Below are positions 32,867 through 43,709 of a stretch of 64,000 bases of DNA, in pieces. The notes beneath the pieces were generated by a model, which made no database searches, was not told the origin of the DNA, and was given only the letters and a program-made list of their open reading frames with translations. This DNA is from Bradyrhizobium sp. dw_411 (GTDB taxonomy: Bacteria; Pseudomonadota; Alphaproteobacteria; Rhizobiales; Xanthobacteraceae), in assembly GCF_018449695.1 (NCBI RefSeq), contig NZ_JAAVUY010000005.1, positions 62,001 through 126,000 on the forward strand, in the 5' to 3' direction. Position 1 is the first letter of the stretch; every line of letters starts with the position of its first letter. The translations under genes and the position numbers were made by a program.

Positions 32867-34339
32867 ATGAACAAAGAACGCCTGATTCCGCTGATCGTGG
32901 CCACTGCCCTGTTCATGGAGAACATGGATTCGACCGTGATTGCGACCTCGTTGCCAGCGATCGCGGCCGATATCGGCACCAGCGCGCTGACGCTGAAGCT
33001 CGCGATCACGTCGTATCTGTTGGCGCTGGCGGTGTTCATTCCGGCAAGCGGCTGGACCGCGGATCGCTTCGGCGCGCGCACGGTGTTCTCGCTTGCAATC
33101 GCTGTGTTCATGATCGGCTCGATCGGCTGCGCGTTGTCGAGTTCGGTCACCGACTTCGTTATCGCGCGCACGCTGCAAGGCATCGGCGGCGCCATGATGA
33201 CGCCGGTCGGACGGCTGGTGCTGGTACGCTCGATCGACAAGAGCGCGCTGGTGAACGCGATGGCCTGGGTCACGGTCCCCGCGCTGGTCGGACCGGTGAT
33301 CGGGCCTCCGCTCGGCGGCTTCATCACCACCTATCTGTCGTGGCACTGGATATTCCTGATCAATCTTCCGATCGGCCTGCTCGGCATTTTCATGGCGCTG
33401 CGCTACATCGATCCGGTCCGCAGCGAAAATCCCGAGCGGTTCGATCTGTACGGGCTGGTGCTGGCCGGAATCGGGCTTGGCGGCATCGCGTTCGGCCTGT
33501 CGATCGCGGGCCTCAACCTCGTGCCATGGACCATCGTGATCGCGCTGATCGTGATCGGCACGATTTCGATGACGCTTTATGTGATGTACGCCAGACGAAC
33601 CGCCTCGCCGGTGCTGGATTTCTCGCTGTTAAACTTGCCGACCATGCGCGCCTCCATCATCGGCGGCTTCATGTTCCGCCTCGGCATCGGCTCGCTGCCG
33701 TTTCTGCTGCCGTTGTTGATGCAGATCGGGTTCGGCCTGTCACCGCTGCGCTCGGGGCTTGTGACCTTTGCCTCGGCGGTCGGGGCGATGGGCATGAAGA
33801 CGCTGGCCGCGCGCATCATCAAGACGTTCGGCTTTCGCAACATCATGGTGATCAACGCGGTCGTGAGTTCGATCTTCCTTGCCGCCTGCGCGCTGTTCAC
33901 GATCTCGACGCCGCTATTGCTGATCATGATTCTCCTGGTGGTCGGCGGCTTCTTCCGCTCATTGCAATTCACCGCGATCAACACGCTGGCCTACGCCGAA
34001 GTCGAGCCGGCGCAGATGAGCCGCGCCACCACATTGGTCAGCGTCAACCAGCAGCTCGCGGTGTCGGCCGGCGTTGCGGTCGGCGCGTTCTCGGTGGAAT
34101 CCACTTTGTTATGGCAGCATGCGAGCCAGCTCAGCGCGGGCGATTTCGCGCCGGCCTTCATCGTGGTGTCGATCATCTCGACCGCTTCGGCGTACTTCTT
34201 CTACAAGATGCCGCCCGATGCCGGCCATCAGGTCTCCGGCCGCGGCGTGATCGTCATCCCTAGCCCGGAACGCGATGCCGAGCCGGAAGAAACCGCCGCG
34301 ACCGAGACGGCGAATGCGAGGGATCAGCGGCTGGGGTAG
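32867..34339 (+). CDS. MFS transporter, DHA2 (EmrB/QacA) type
   Basis: The 490-residue membrane protein has about 14 transmembrane segments, starting VATALFMENMDSTVIATSLP (helix 1 of the DHA2 group), with ARTLQGIGGAMMTPVGRLVL, motif C GPVIGPPLGGF near residue 142, and a hydrophilic C-terminal tail rich in Glu and Ala. It probably exports drugs or other small molecules by proton antiport. ATG 32867 is selected by comparison with homologues; an upstream in-frame ATG at 32813 gives an N-terminus with no membrane or family character. No periplasmic adaptor gene is adjacent. The gene ends just before a dispersed repeat. Confidence 0.9.
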   Translation: MNKERLIPLIVATALFMENMDSTVIATSLPAIAADIGTSALTLKLAITSYLLALAVFIPASGWTADRFGARTVFSLAIAVFMIGSIGCALSSSVTDFVIARTLQGIGGAMMTPVGRLVLVRSIDKSALVNAMAWVTVPALVGPVIGPPLGGFITTYLSWHWIFLINLPIGLLGIFMALRYIDPVRSENPERFDLYGLVLAGIGLGGIAFGLSIAGLNLVPWTIVIALIVIGTISMTLYVMYARRTASPVLDFSLLNLPTMRASIIGGFMFRLGIGSLPFLLPLLMQIGFGLSPLRSGLVTFASAVGAMGMKTLAARIIKTFGFRNIMVINAVVSSIFLAACALFTISTPLLLIMILLVVGGFFRSLQFTAINTLAYAEVEPAQMSRATTLVSVNQQLAVSAGVAVGAFSVESTLLWQHASQLSAGDFAPAFIVVSIISTASAYFFYKMPPDAGHQVSGRGVIVIPSPERDAEPEETAATETANARDQRLG

Positions 34340-34348
34340 ATTTCACCC

Positions 34349-34433
34349 CGTCATTGCGAGGAGCGCAGCGACGAAGCAATCCATTCTTTCTTGCTTCGCG
34401 ATTATGGATTGCTTCGCTTCGCTCGCAATGACG
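34349..34433. repeat. Dispersed palindromic repeat, 'cgtcattgcgaggagcg' family
   Basis: CGTCATTGCGAGGAGCGCAG and GAAGCAATCCATTC form the left arm; TGGATTGCTTCGCTTCGCTC and GCAATGACG the right arm. It lies between convergent genes, ideal for a bidirectional terminator. Confidence 0.85.
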
Positions 34434-34438
34434 AACTC

Positions 34439-35131
34439 CTATACTGCCGCCTTCCCCTGCCCCCGAAATCCCATCGCCAGCACGTAGCGCTCGGACGAGT
34501 CCTTGCGGCTCGAAGCCGGCTTGACGTGTTTGACGGTGGCGAAATCGCGCTTGAGCTGCGTCATCAATTCGGCATCGGCGCCGCTTTGAAATACCTTGGC
34601 CACGAACGTGCCGCCGGGATTGAGCACGTCGGCGGCAAAGGCTGCAGCACCTTCCACCAGACCCAAAATGCGCAGTTGATCGGTCTTGCGGTGGCCCGTG
34701 GTATTGGCGGCCATGTCCGACAATACCACGTCGGCGCGGCCGCCCATCATGGCCAGCAATTTATCCGGCGCATCGTCGGCGAGAAAATCGAGCTGCGCAA
34801 AGCTGACGCCGGCGATATCAGGCATTTCCAACAAATCGATCGCGATCACCTTGCCCCTTCCGTCGGCCGCGCCGACGCGTTTGGCCGCGATCTGGCTCCA
34901 GCCGCCGGGGGCTGCGCCAAGATCGACCACCGTGATGCCGGATTTCAGGAAGCGGTGCTTGTCGTCGATCTCGATCAGCTTGTAGGCCGCGCGCGAGCGA
35001 TAGCCGTCCCGCTTGGCCTGCGCCACATAGGGATCGTTGAGCTGCCGCTCCAGCCAGAGCTTTGACGAATGCTTCAGCCTGCCGCCGCTCCTGACGGTGA
35101 CGTGCAATCGCCCGGTGGTATCTTTCGCCAT
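34439..35131 (-). CDS. rlmE: 23S rRNA (uridine2552-2'-O)-methyltransferase
   Basis: RlmE/FtsJ methylates U2552 in the ribosomal A loop late in 50S assembly. The 230-residue protein has the SAM motif VVDLGAAPGGWSQIAAKRV near residue 75 and the catalytic K-D-K-E tetrad: Lys in EIDDKHRFLK, Asp in VVLSDMAANTTG, Lys in TFVAKVFQSG and Glu in SSERYVLAMGFRG. A basic N-terminus (SGGRLKHSSKLWLERQLNDP) is typical of alphaproteobacterial members. The ppx/gppA gene lies upstream on the same strand, 166 bases away with a repeat between. Confidence 0.96.
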   Translation of the reverse strand: MAKDTTGRLHVTVRSGGRLKHSSKLWLERQLNDPYVAQAKRDGYRSRAAYKLIEIDDKHRFLKSGITVVDLGAAPGGWSQIAAKRVGAADGRGKVIAIDLLEMPDIAGVSFAQLDFLADDAPDKLLAMMGGRADVVLSDMAANTTGHRKTDQLRILGLVEGAAAFAADVLNPGGTFVAKVFQSGADAELMTQLKRDFATVKHVKPASSRKDSSERYVLAMGFRGQGKAAV

Positions 35132-35162
35132 GTCGATTTCAATCGTGCTTTTTTTTGTGCCC

Positions 35163-35265
35163 GATGGTTCGAGACGCGCGGCGTTGCCGCGCTCCTCACC
35201 ATGAGGGATTGGTGGACCTCATCCTGAGGAGCTTCGCGAAGCGATGCGTCTCGAAGGATGAAGCC
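35163..35265. repeat. Dispersed repeat, 'ggttcgagacgcgc...ctcaccatgagg' family
   Basis: ATGGTTCGAGACGCGCGGCG with CGCTCCTCACCATGAGGG, then CTCATCCTGAGGAGCTTCGC and GCGTCTCGAAGGATG. A related copy with the two halves in reverse order lies at 44983-45078, and a part at 57726-57790. Confidence 0.8.
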
Positions 35266-35297
35266 ACAAGGCTCTAGCACACCCCGGCCCGTCGCGC

Positions 35298-36368
35298 CTA
35301 ACGGCTTGCGCTGAGCACGCCGTCCTCGCGCATCATCTCGACCAGCATGCCCTCGCGCAGGCCGCGGTCGGCGACGCGCAGGCGCGGCAGCGGGAACGCG
35401 TTGCGGATCGCATCGAGAATGGCGCAGCCCGCCAGCACCAGATCGGCGCGCTCGACGCTGATGCAATGATTGGCGGCGCGTTCCTGATAGGTCATGCCAA
35501 GCAGCCGCGCGATGGTCGCGGTCACCTCCGCATTGTTCATCCACACCCCATCGATCCGGCGGCGATCGTAGCGCGCCAGATTGAGATGGACCCCGGCCAG
35601 CGTGGTCACGGTGCCGGAAGTGCCGAGCAGGTGCATATCGCCGAGGTCATCGCCATGTTCGGCCGCAAACGGCGCGACATGTTTGGCTACTTCCTGCACC
35701 ATCCGGGCATAGGATTCCGGCGTGACGTCGCGGCCGCCGAAACGCTCGGCCAGCGTGACGACGCCAAGCGGGATCGACATCCAGGCTTTGATGCGCGGTG
35801 TCGCATCCTGCTCGGCCGGATCGCGCGCGATGCGAACCAGTTCGGACGATCCGCCGCCGATATCAAAGAGGATGGCGCCCCGCCCCTTGGGATCGAGCAG
35901 CGGCGAGCAGCCGATCACGGCCAATGCAGCCTCGGTCTCGCGGTCGATCACTTCGAGATTGATGCCGGTCTCGGCCGCGACCCGATCCCGGAAGCCGTCG
36001 GCGTTCGACGCGGCACGGCAGGCTTCGGTCGCGATCAGCCGCAACCGTGTCGCGTTCCTGGACTTGATCTTGTCGCGGCAGATACTCAGCGCAGCGACGG
36101 CGCGTTCGATCGCGGCCTCGCTGATATAGCCGGTCGCAGAGATGCCCTCACCCAGCCGGATGATCCGGGAGAACGAATCAACCACACGGAATCCATCATC
36201 GGTCGGACAGGCGATCAGCAGCCGGCAATTGTTGGTCCCGAGGTCGAGTGCGGCGTAAACGCCGGAACCCGGAACCAGCCTGGCCTCTCCATCGTCACCA
36301 GCCGCAACCGGCGCTATCGGGCTTTCGCGCGACGAAAGGCCGTCGCGAAGCCGCGTGTCATCATTCAT
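35298..36368 (-). CDS. ppx: Ppx/GppA family phosphatase (exopolyphosphatase-like)
   Basis: The 356-residue protein has the sugar-kinase/HSP70-actin fold of the Ppx/GppA family: VYAALDLGTNNCRLLIACP near residue 30 (phosphate 1), RIIRLGEGI, IATEACRAASNADGF, and AILFDIGGGSSELVRI near 160 (phosphate 2). Family members remove terminal phosphates from polyphosphate or from pppGpp. It lacks the long C-terminal HD-like domain of E. coli Ppx, so length is that of the short form. The ATG at 36368 is used rather than a TTG one codon earlier. It is upstream of rlmE, a pairing I recall from relatives. Confidence 0.9.
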   Translation of the reverse strand: MNDDTRLRDGLSSRESPIAPVAAGDDGEARLVPGSGVYAALDLGTNNCRLLIACPTDDGFRVVDSFSRIIRLGEGISATGYISEAAIERAVAALSICRDKIKSRNATRLRLIATEACRAASNADGFRDRVAAETGINLEVIDRETEAALAVIGCSPLLDPKGRGAILFDIGGGSSELVRIARDPAEQDATPRIKAWMSIPLGVVTLAERFGGRDVTPESYARMVQEVAKHVAPFAAEHGDDLGDMHLLGTSGTVTTLAGVHLNLARYDRRRIDGVWMNNAEVTATIARLLGMTYQERAANHCISVERADLVLAGCAILDAIRNAFPLPRLRVADRGLREGMLVEMMREDGVLSASR

Positions 36369-36561
36369 CAAATGTCTTTCCCGGGCCGATCAGGGCCGGC
36401 GAGGAGCTTCGTTTCGGCGAAACTCTAGCAGCGCCGAGGGGCGGCGCAACAACCCATCACATGGCACCATGCCCAATCAGCCGTTGTCGTTGGCATATGG
36501 GTGCATTATCTGGGTAAGACACTGCTAAATAGCGAAAAAAAGCTCATTTCAGGTTCTTTCA

Positions 36562-38928
36562 ATGCAAGATCAAATCTCCGCGTCCTCGCTCGAAAACGCT
36601 ATTGCACTGCAAAAATATGGCGTTGGGCAGCCGGTTCGCCGCACCGAAGATGACACGCTGGTGCGCGGCAAGGGCAAATATACCGACGACTTCAATCTGC
36701 CGGGACAGGCCTATGCCTGGATCGTCCGTTCCAGCCATGCCCACGGCATCATCCGCAAGATCGACACCACGGACGCGAAGGCGATGCCCGGCGTGCTCGG
36801 CGTGTGGACCGGCGCCGACCTCGCCCATTACGAGCCCTTTACCTGCGGCCTGCCGTTGAAGAACCGCGACGGCTCGCCGCTGCTGCAAACCAACCGCATG
36901 CCGCTGATGACCGACAAGGTGCGCTATGTCGGCGATGCCGTGGCTTTCGTCGTTGCCGAAACGTTGGCGCAGGCGCGCGATGCCGGTGAAGCTGTTGTGC
37001 TTGATATCGAGCCATTGCCGGCCGTCACCAGCGCCGAAGACGCAACAAAGCCCGGCGCGCCGCAGCTCTACGATCACATCCCCAACAATGTGGCGCTGGA
37101 CTATCACTATGGCGACGCCGCCAAGATCGATGCCGCCTTCGCGGCAGCCGCCCACGTGACAAAGCTCGACATCGTCAACACCCGCGTCGCCGTGGTGTCG
37201 ATGGAGCCCCGCGCCGCTCTCGCTTCCTACGACAAGGCGAGCGAGCGTTTCACGATTCAGGTTCCGACCCAGGGCGTCGCCGGCAACCGGGTCAACCTCG
37301 CCAAAAACATGAAGCTGCCGAACGAGAAAGTTCGGATCCTGACCGCGAATGTCGGCGGATCCTTCGGCATGAAGAACGTCAACTACCCCGAATACATGTG
37401 CATCCTGTATGCGACAAAGGAATTGGGCAAACCGGTCAAGTGGACCGATGAGCGATCCATCAGTTTTCTGTCCGACAGCCAGGGCCGCGCGCAAGACATT
37501 CATGCCGAACTAGCGCTCGACGCCGATGGCAAATTCCTCGCCGTCAAGCTTTCGGGTTACGGCAATCTCGGGGCCTATATCACCGGTGTCGCACCGGGGC
37601 CGCTATCACTCAATACCGGCAAGAACCTCGCCAGCGTCTACAAGACGCCGTTGCTGAGCGTCGATATCAAATGCGTCGTGACCAACACCACCCATATGGG
37701 CGCCTATCGCGGCGCGGGCCGTCCCGAGGCCAATTACTACATGGAGCGGCTGATCGACCGTGCCGCCGATGAGATGGGCATCAACCGGCTGACTTTGCGC
37801 AAGCGCAACTTCATCAAGCCGGCGCAGATCCCGTTCGCGGCGGCGTCGGGCGTCACCTATGACAGCGGTGATTTCCAGGGCGTGTTCGACAAGGCGTTGG
37901 CGATCTCCGACCACGCCGGTTTCGCCAAACGCAAAAAGGAGAGCCGCAAGCAGGGCAAGCTGCGCGGCATCGCGGTCGGCTCCTATCTCGAAGTCACCGC
38001 ACCGCCCAGCGGCGAACTCGGCAAGATCGTGTTCGAGGCTGACGGTTCGGTGAAACTGATCACCGGCACGCTCGATTACGGCCAGGGCCATGCGGTCTCG
38101 TTCGCACAGGTATTGTGCGCGCAGCTCGGCGTGCCCTTCGAACAGGTCAAGCTCGAACAGGGCGATAGCGATATCGTGCGCTTCGGCAACGGCACCGGCG
38201 GCTCCCGCTCGATCACCGCGACGGGAACAGCGATCGTCGAATCCTCCGCGATGGTGATCGCCAAGGGCAAGCAGGCCGCCGCGCATCTGATGGAGGCGTC
38301 GGAAGGCGATATCGAATTCGCCAACGGCCGCTTCACGATCGCCGGCACCGACCGCAGCATCGATATCATGGAACTATCGCAGCGCCTGCGCGAAGGCACG
38401 ATGCCGGAAGGCGTGCCGTCCTCGCTCGATGTCGATCACAACACCAAAGATACGCCTTCGACCTTCCCCAACGGCTGCCATGTTTCGGAAGTCGAGATCG
38501 ATCCCGAAACCGGCGTCATCCAGGTCGTGCGCTACACCGGCGTCAACGATTTCGGCACCATCGTCAATCCGATGATCGTCGCGGGCCAGTTGCATGGCGG
38601 TGTCGCACAGGGCATCGGACAGGTGCTGATGGAAGAAGTCAGCTACGACGAGAGCGGCCAGCCCATCACAGGCTCGTTCATGGATTACGCCTTGCCCCGC
38701 GCTGGCGACATTCCGTTCATGACCGTCGGCGACCATCCCTCGCCCGCCAAATCCAATCCGCTGGGCACCAAGGGCTGCGGCGAAGCCGGCTGCGCCGGCA
38801 GCCTCGCCACACTGGTCAACGCGGTGATCGACGCATTGTCGGAATACGGCATCACCGAGATCGACATGCCGCTAACGCCGGAACGGGTCTGGCGCGCGAT
38901 CCAGGATGCGAAGACGAAGGCGGCGTGA
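36562..38928 (+). CDS. CoxL-like molybdopterin-binding hydroxylase large subunit (form II)
   Basis: The 788-residue protein belongs to the xanthine oxidase/CO dehydrogenase large-subunit family, which binds the Mo-molybdopterin cytosine cofactor. Seen are VGQPVRRTEDDTLVRGKGKY at the start, PYA-type substrate domain, NVGGSFGMKN near residue 270, GAYRGAGRPEANYYMERL near 385, GTGGSRSI near 545 and GCGEAGCAGS near 735 with the catalytic Glu. AYRGAGR replaces the AYRCSFR signature of true form-I CO dehydrogenase, so this is a form-II or other aldehyde/purine-type enzyme. The FAD (CoxM) and 2Fe-2S (CoxS) subunit genes are not adjacent. No SD is obvious. Substrate unknown. Confidence 0.9.
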   Translation: MQDQISASSLENAIALQKYGVGQPVRRTEDDTLVRGKGKYTDDFNLPGQAYAWIVRSSHAHGIIRKIDTTDAKAMPGVLGVWTGADLAHYEPFTCGLPLKNRDGSPLLQTNRMPLMTDKVRYVGDAVAFVVAETLAQARDAGEAVVLDIEPLPAVTSAEDATKPGAPQLYDHIPNNVALDYHYGDAAKIDAAFAAAAHVTKLDIVNTRVAVVSMEPRAALASYDKASERFTIQVPTQGVAGNRVNLAKNMKLPNEKVRILTANVGGSFGMKNVNYPEYMCILYATKELGKPVKWTDERSISFLSDSQGRAQDIHAELALDADGKFLAVKLSGYGNLGAYITGVAPGPLSLNTGKNLASVYKTPLLSVDIKCVVTNTTHMGAYRGAGRPEANYYMERLIDRAADEMGINRLTLRKRNFIKPAQIPFAAASGVTYDSGDFQGVFDKALAISDHAGFAKRKKESRKQGKLRGIAVGSYLEVTAPPSGELGKIVFEADGSVKLITGTLDYGQGHAVSFAQVLCAQLGVPFEQVKLEQGDSDIVRFGNGTGGSRSITATGTAIVESSAMVIAKGKQAAAHLMEASEGDIEFANGRFTIAGTDRSIDIMELSQRLREGTMPEGVPSSLDVDHNTKDTPSTFPNGCHVSEVEIDPETGVIQVVRYTGVNDFGTIVNPMIVAGQLHGGVAQGIGQVLMEEVSYDESGQPITGSFMDYALPRAGDIPFMTVGDHPSPAKSNPLGTKGCGEAGCAGSLATLVNAVIDALSEYGITEIDMPLTPERVWRAIQDAKTKAA

Positions 38929-38956
38929 GGGCGCGTTGTTACGCAACACCCCCACT

Positions 38957-39073
38957 CGTCATACGCGGGCTTGACCCGCGTATCCATCAAGCTTCGCAAG
39001 AGTCTTCCCGAGGGATGGATTGCCGGGTCACCTAGCGCGAAGACGCGCTTCGCGCTTTTGCCCGGCAATGACG
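38957..39073. repeat. Dispersed repeat, 'cgtcatacgcgggcttgacccg...cccggcaatgacg' family
   Basis: Left arm CGTCATACGCGGGCTTGACC, CGCGTATCCATC; right arm GGATGGATTGCCGGGTCA and CCCGGCAATGACG, with a central GCGCGAAGACGCGCTTCGCG hairpin. It sits between convergent genes. A related copy is at 46046-46145. Confidence 0.8.
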
Positions 39074-39091
39074 AAGGTTGAGTTTCCGCGC

Positions 39092-39898
39092 CTACGCCGC
39101 CGCCTGCTCGCGCGGCTGGTAGATCGCGATGTGCTGGCAATGCGCCAGCGCCGTGCGGCCGTTGGCGACCAGGAGCGCGTCGAGTTCGACGAAACGGTGG
39201 CCCTTCTTTTCATAATTGCCGGTGACCTTGGCTCGCGCGGTCAATTCGTCACCGCTCGCGCCCGCGGCCAGAAGTTGCATCCGGCTGCCGGCGTGAATCC
39301 ACGGCCCGAGAATGGCGTTGTCGACCAGCACCTTGTTCATCACCCGCTGCAGCAGACCGGGATGAACCAGCCCTTCGCGCGCGTAAATCGCATCGGTCTC
39401 ACGGACATCGGTCAGATATTCGCTCGCGTCCTCGCCAGCCCAGACCCGCGGGATCGTTCCCAGCCACTTGCCGGGTTCGTAGGATGTGATGCTCACCGGC
39501 TTGCGCTCGGCCACCGCGGCGGTCTCGCTGTAATCCGCGATCGAAAACGACGGCGCGGATGCCGGCAACAGCGCGCTGCCGGTCGCGCAGAGTTCGCCGC
39601 GGCTTTCGACCTCGATCGACAACACGCCGTCGCTCTCGGTGGCTGTCACATCGGTGATCTCGCCGTCATAAACCGGCTTAACGAAACGCGCCTCGATCAG
39701 CCCGCGCTCCAGAAAGGCGCGGCCCCATCTGGCCACCGGCAAGTGCAGCATATAGGCCATGACATCGACGCCGGGCACCAGGCCGCCGCTGAACCCGAAC
39801 CGCTTGGCGACGGTGTCGTCATGCATCTTGTTCTCGGACAATTTGGCGGTGTTGTAGGCCTGTACACGGTAGGCCTCTAGCCGGTCGGTCATCCCCAT
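39092..39898 (-). CDS. Hotdog-fold (MaoC/FAS1-like dehydratase) protein
   Basis: The 268-residue protein has two hotdog-like halves. The first contains AYNTAKLSENKMHDDTVAKR, GLVPGVDVMAYMLHLPVARW and an overall (R)-hydratase-like layout; the second has HPGLLQRVMNKVLVDNAIL and GSRMQLLAAGASGDELTARA near residues 185-220. Enoyl-CoA hydratase or thioesterase activity is plausible, but the catalytic Asp-His pair is not clear to me. Start is one of two nearby ATGs (39898 or 39892) after AAGGGA. A stretch to 39958 lacks family character. It stands alone. Confidence 0.7.
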   Translation of the reverse strand: MGMTDRLEAYRVQAYNTAKLSENKMHDDTVAKRFGFSGGLVPGVDVMAYMLHLPVARWGRAFLERGLIEARFVKPVYDGEITDVTATESDGVLSIEVESRGELCATGSALLPASAPSFSIADYSETAAVAERKPVSITSYEPGKWLGTIPRVWAGEDASEYLTDVRETDAIYAREGLVHPGLLQRVMNKVLVDNAILGPWIHAGSRMQLLAAGASGDELTARAKVTGNYEKKGHRFVELDALLVANGRTALAHCQHIAIYQPREQAAA

Positions 39899-40057
39899 AC
39901 TTCCCTTATTTCGGCTATTTTCCGTCGATAATCGTACGCGAACAAAAGACCGTGGCAAGCATGTTCCGGCCGCTGTTTTGCTCGCAATTTGGGCTGCGAT
40001 AGAGTACCACGCGCCTCATGGGAGCGCGGTAGCGTTTCCCGGCCAAATCCCCAACCG

Positions 40058-40555
40058 ATGACGCCAGCCTTGAACACCACCCGCATCTATGTCGACGCCG
40101 ACGCCTGTCCGGTCAAAGACGAAATCTACCGCGTCGCCGCCCGCCACGGCCTGCCCGTCAGCGTGGTCGCCGGTCAGTTCATCCGGGTGCCGCAGGATCC
40201 GATGATCGAGCGCATTGCCGCCGGCTCTGGCATGGATGCCGCCGACGACTGGATCGCCGAACGCGCCGGCCGGGGCGATATCGTCGTCACCTCCGACATC
40301 CCGCTGGCGAGCCGTTGCGTGAAGGCCGGCGCCGAGGTGATCGCGCCGAACGGCAAGCCGTTCACCGAAGCGTCCATCGGCATGACGCTGGCGGTCCGCA
40401 ACCTGATGACCGATTTACGTTCGTCAGGTGAAGTCACCGGCGGTCCCAGATCTTTTGCACCCCGCGACCGCTCGACATTTCTGTCGGCGCTCGACCAGAC
40501 CATTCGCCGCCTCCAGCGCCAGCGCGCTGACGCGCCGGCGCAAAAACAGAATTGA
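40058..40555 (+). CDS. UPF0178 (YaiI/YqxD) family protein
   Basis: The 165-residue protein matches the YaiI/YqxD family, a PIN-like fold of unknown biological role: [20 protein letters not shown] near the start (acidic pair), [60 protein letters not shown] and a basic C-terminal half. Conserved acidic residues suggest metal-dependent nuclease chemistry, but none has been shown to my knowledge. The ATG at 40058 is set by homology. It lies 11 bases before the ABC-F gene, so the two are likely co-transcribed. Confidence 0.92.
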   Translation: MTPALNTTRIYVDADACPVKDEIYRVAARHGLPVSVVAGQFIRVPQDPMIERIAAGSGMDAADDWIAERAGRGDIVVTSDIPLASRCVKAGAEVIAPNGKPFTEASIGMTLAVRNLMTDLRSSGEVTGGPRSFAPRDRSTFLSALDQTIRRLQRQRADAPAQKQN

Positions 40556-40566
40556 ATCGAAAAAGC

Positions 40567-42378
<1,812 letters not shown>

Positions 42379-42398
42379 GATCGCACGTACTTTTCTCC

Positions 42399-42500
42399 CG
42401 TCATTGCGAGGAGCGTAGACCGTAGGATGGGTGGAGCGAAGCGATACCCATCGCGACACAAGAGATTTGATGGGTTTCGCTTCGCTCTACCCATCCTACG
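42399..42500. repeat. Half 'cgtcattgcgag' repeat joined to a perfect-ended 'cgtaggatgggt' palindrome
   Basis: 42399-42420 is a left half CGTCATTGCGAGGAGCGTAG. 42421-42500 is an inverted repeat with identical ends (CGTAGGATGGGT at 42421-42432 and ACCCATCCTACG at 42489-42500) and inner arms GGAGCGAAGCGATACCCATC and GATGGGTTTCGCTTCGCTCT. One element appears inserted into another. Confidence 0.85.
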
Positions 42501-42524
42501 AAAAATAACTGAAGGGTCTTGCCG

Positions 42525-43607
42525 ATGACCACCCCCCTCGCCGCCAAGATCGCCCGCGAATACGGCACGCCCGTCGCCGTAATCGACATGGACCGCGTCG
42601 AGCGCAATATCGCGCGCGTGCAGGCTACCTGCGAGGCGGCCGGGGTCGCCAACCGGCCGCACATCAAGACTCACAAGAGCCCGATGCTCGCAAAACTGCA
42701 GATCGCCGCCGGCGCCAAAGGCATCACCTGCCAGAAACTCGGCGAGGCCGAGGTGATGGCGGCGGCTGGCATCGACAATATCCTGATCAGCTACAATCTG
42801 ATCGGCGACGAGAAAATGGCCCGGCTCGGCGCGCTCCAAGCCAAGGCACACATGACGGTCGCGGCTGACAATTCGGTTGTCATCGCGGGCCTGCCTCAAG
42901 CCGCGGCGGCTTCCGGCCGTCCGCTGTCGGTGGTGGTCGAATGCGACACCGGCCGCAAGCGCGCCGGGGTCGAAACGCCCGCTGAGGCCATCGCGCTGGC
43001 GCGCGAGATCGCCGCCTCGAAGGGGCTCGTATTCGCCGGCTTCATGCTCTACCCGACCGAGACCGGCTGGACCGAGGCGCAACGCTTTTACGACGAGGCG
43101 CTGGCCGGCGTTCGAGCACACGGCCTTGATGCGACGATGGTCTCTACGGGTGGTTCGCCGAACCTGAAGAACGTCGGCAAGCTCAAGGGAGCGACCGAGC
43201 ATCGGCCGGGCACCTACATCTACAACGACCGGATGCAAGTCGGCGCCGGCGTCGCAAGCTGGGATGATTGCGCGCTGAATATCTATTCCACCGTCGTGAG
43301 CCGCGCAGGCCCTGATCGCGGCATTCTCGATGCCGGCTCCAAAACCCTGACCGCCGACACCGGCAGCGGGCTCGACGGCTACGGGCTGATCTTGGAGCAC
43401 CCCGAAGCGAAAATCGCGCGCTTTGCCGAGGAGCACGGCTTTCTCGATCTGACGCGCAGCAACACCCGTCCCAATGTCGGCGACGTCGTACGGATCGTAC
43501 CCAATCACGTTTGCGTCGTCGTCAACATGATGGACGAAGTCGTGATGGTGCGCGGCGAGGAGATTGTCGGGGTGTTGTCGGTGGCGGCGCGGGGGAAGTT
43601 GAGATAG
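42525..43607 (+). CDS. DSD1-type PLP enzyme (D-threonine aldolase / D-serine dehydratase-like)
   Basis: The 360-residue protein has the fold III alanine-racemase-like barrel with PLP Lys48 in RPHIKTHKSP, CQKLGEAEVMAAAGIDNILI, ECDTGRKRAGV near residue 140, STGGSPN near 215 and a C-terminal beta domain in which PNHVCVVVN (about 325-333) supplies the His-x-Cys metal pair seen in D-serine dehydratases. It should act on D-3-hydroxyamino acids with a divalent metal; D-threonine aldolase is the common annotation, but the substrate cannot be fixed. GAAGGG lies before ATG 42525. It is flanked by repeats on both sides. Confidence 0.88.
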   Translation: MTTPLAAKIAREYGTPVAVIDMDRVERNIARVQATCEAAGVANRPHIKTHKSPMLAKLQIAAGAKGITCQKLGEAEVMAAAGIDNILISYNLIGDEKMARLGALQAKAHMTVAADNSVVIAGLPQAAAASGRPLSVVVECDTGRKRAGVETPAEAIALAREIAASKGLVFAGFMLYPTETGWTEAQRFYDEALAGVRAHGLDATMVSTGGSPNLKNVGKLKGATEHRPGTYIYNDRMQVGAGVASWDDCALNIYSTVVSRAGPDRGILDAGSKTLTADTGSGLDGYGLILEHPEAKIARFAEEHGFLDLTRSNTRPNVGDVVRIVPNHVCVVVNMMDEVVMVRGEEIVGVLSVAARGKLR

Positions 43608-43617
43608 ACAGTCCCAC

Positions 43618-43699
43618 CGTCATTGCGAGCAAAGCGAAGCAATCCATCCCTCAACAAGCAAGCTGGATTGCTTCGTCGCTAACGCTCCTCGCAATGACG
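43618..43699. repeat. Dispersed palindromic repeat, 'cgtcattgcgag' family
   Basis: CGTCATTGCGAGCAAAGCGA and AGCAATCCATC in the left arm; GCTGGATTGCTTCGTCGC, then CTCCTCGCAATGACG in the right. It lies between convergent genes. Confidence 0.85.
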
Positions 43700-43709
43700 A
43701 GACTCAATT

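Noticed and set aside
32761..34263. 500-codon plus-strand frame overlapping the MFS gene
   Set aside because: Arg/His-rich out-of-frame reading; the other frame encodes a clear 14-helix transporter.
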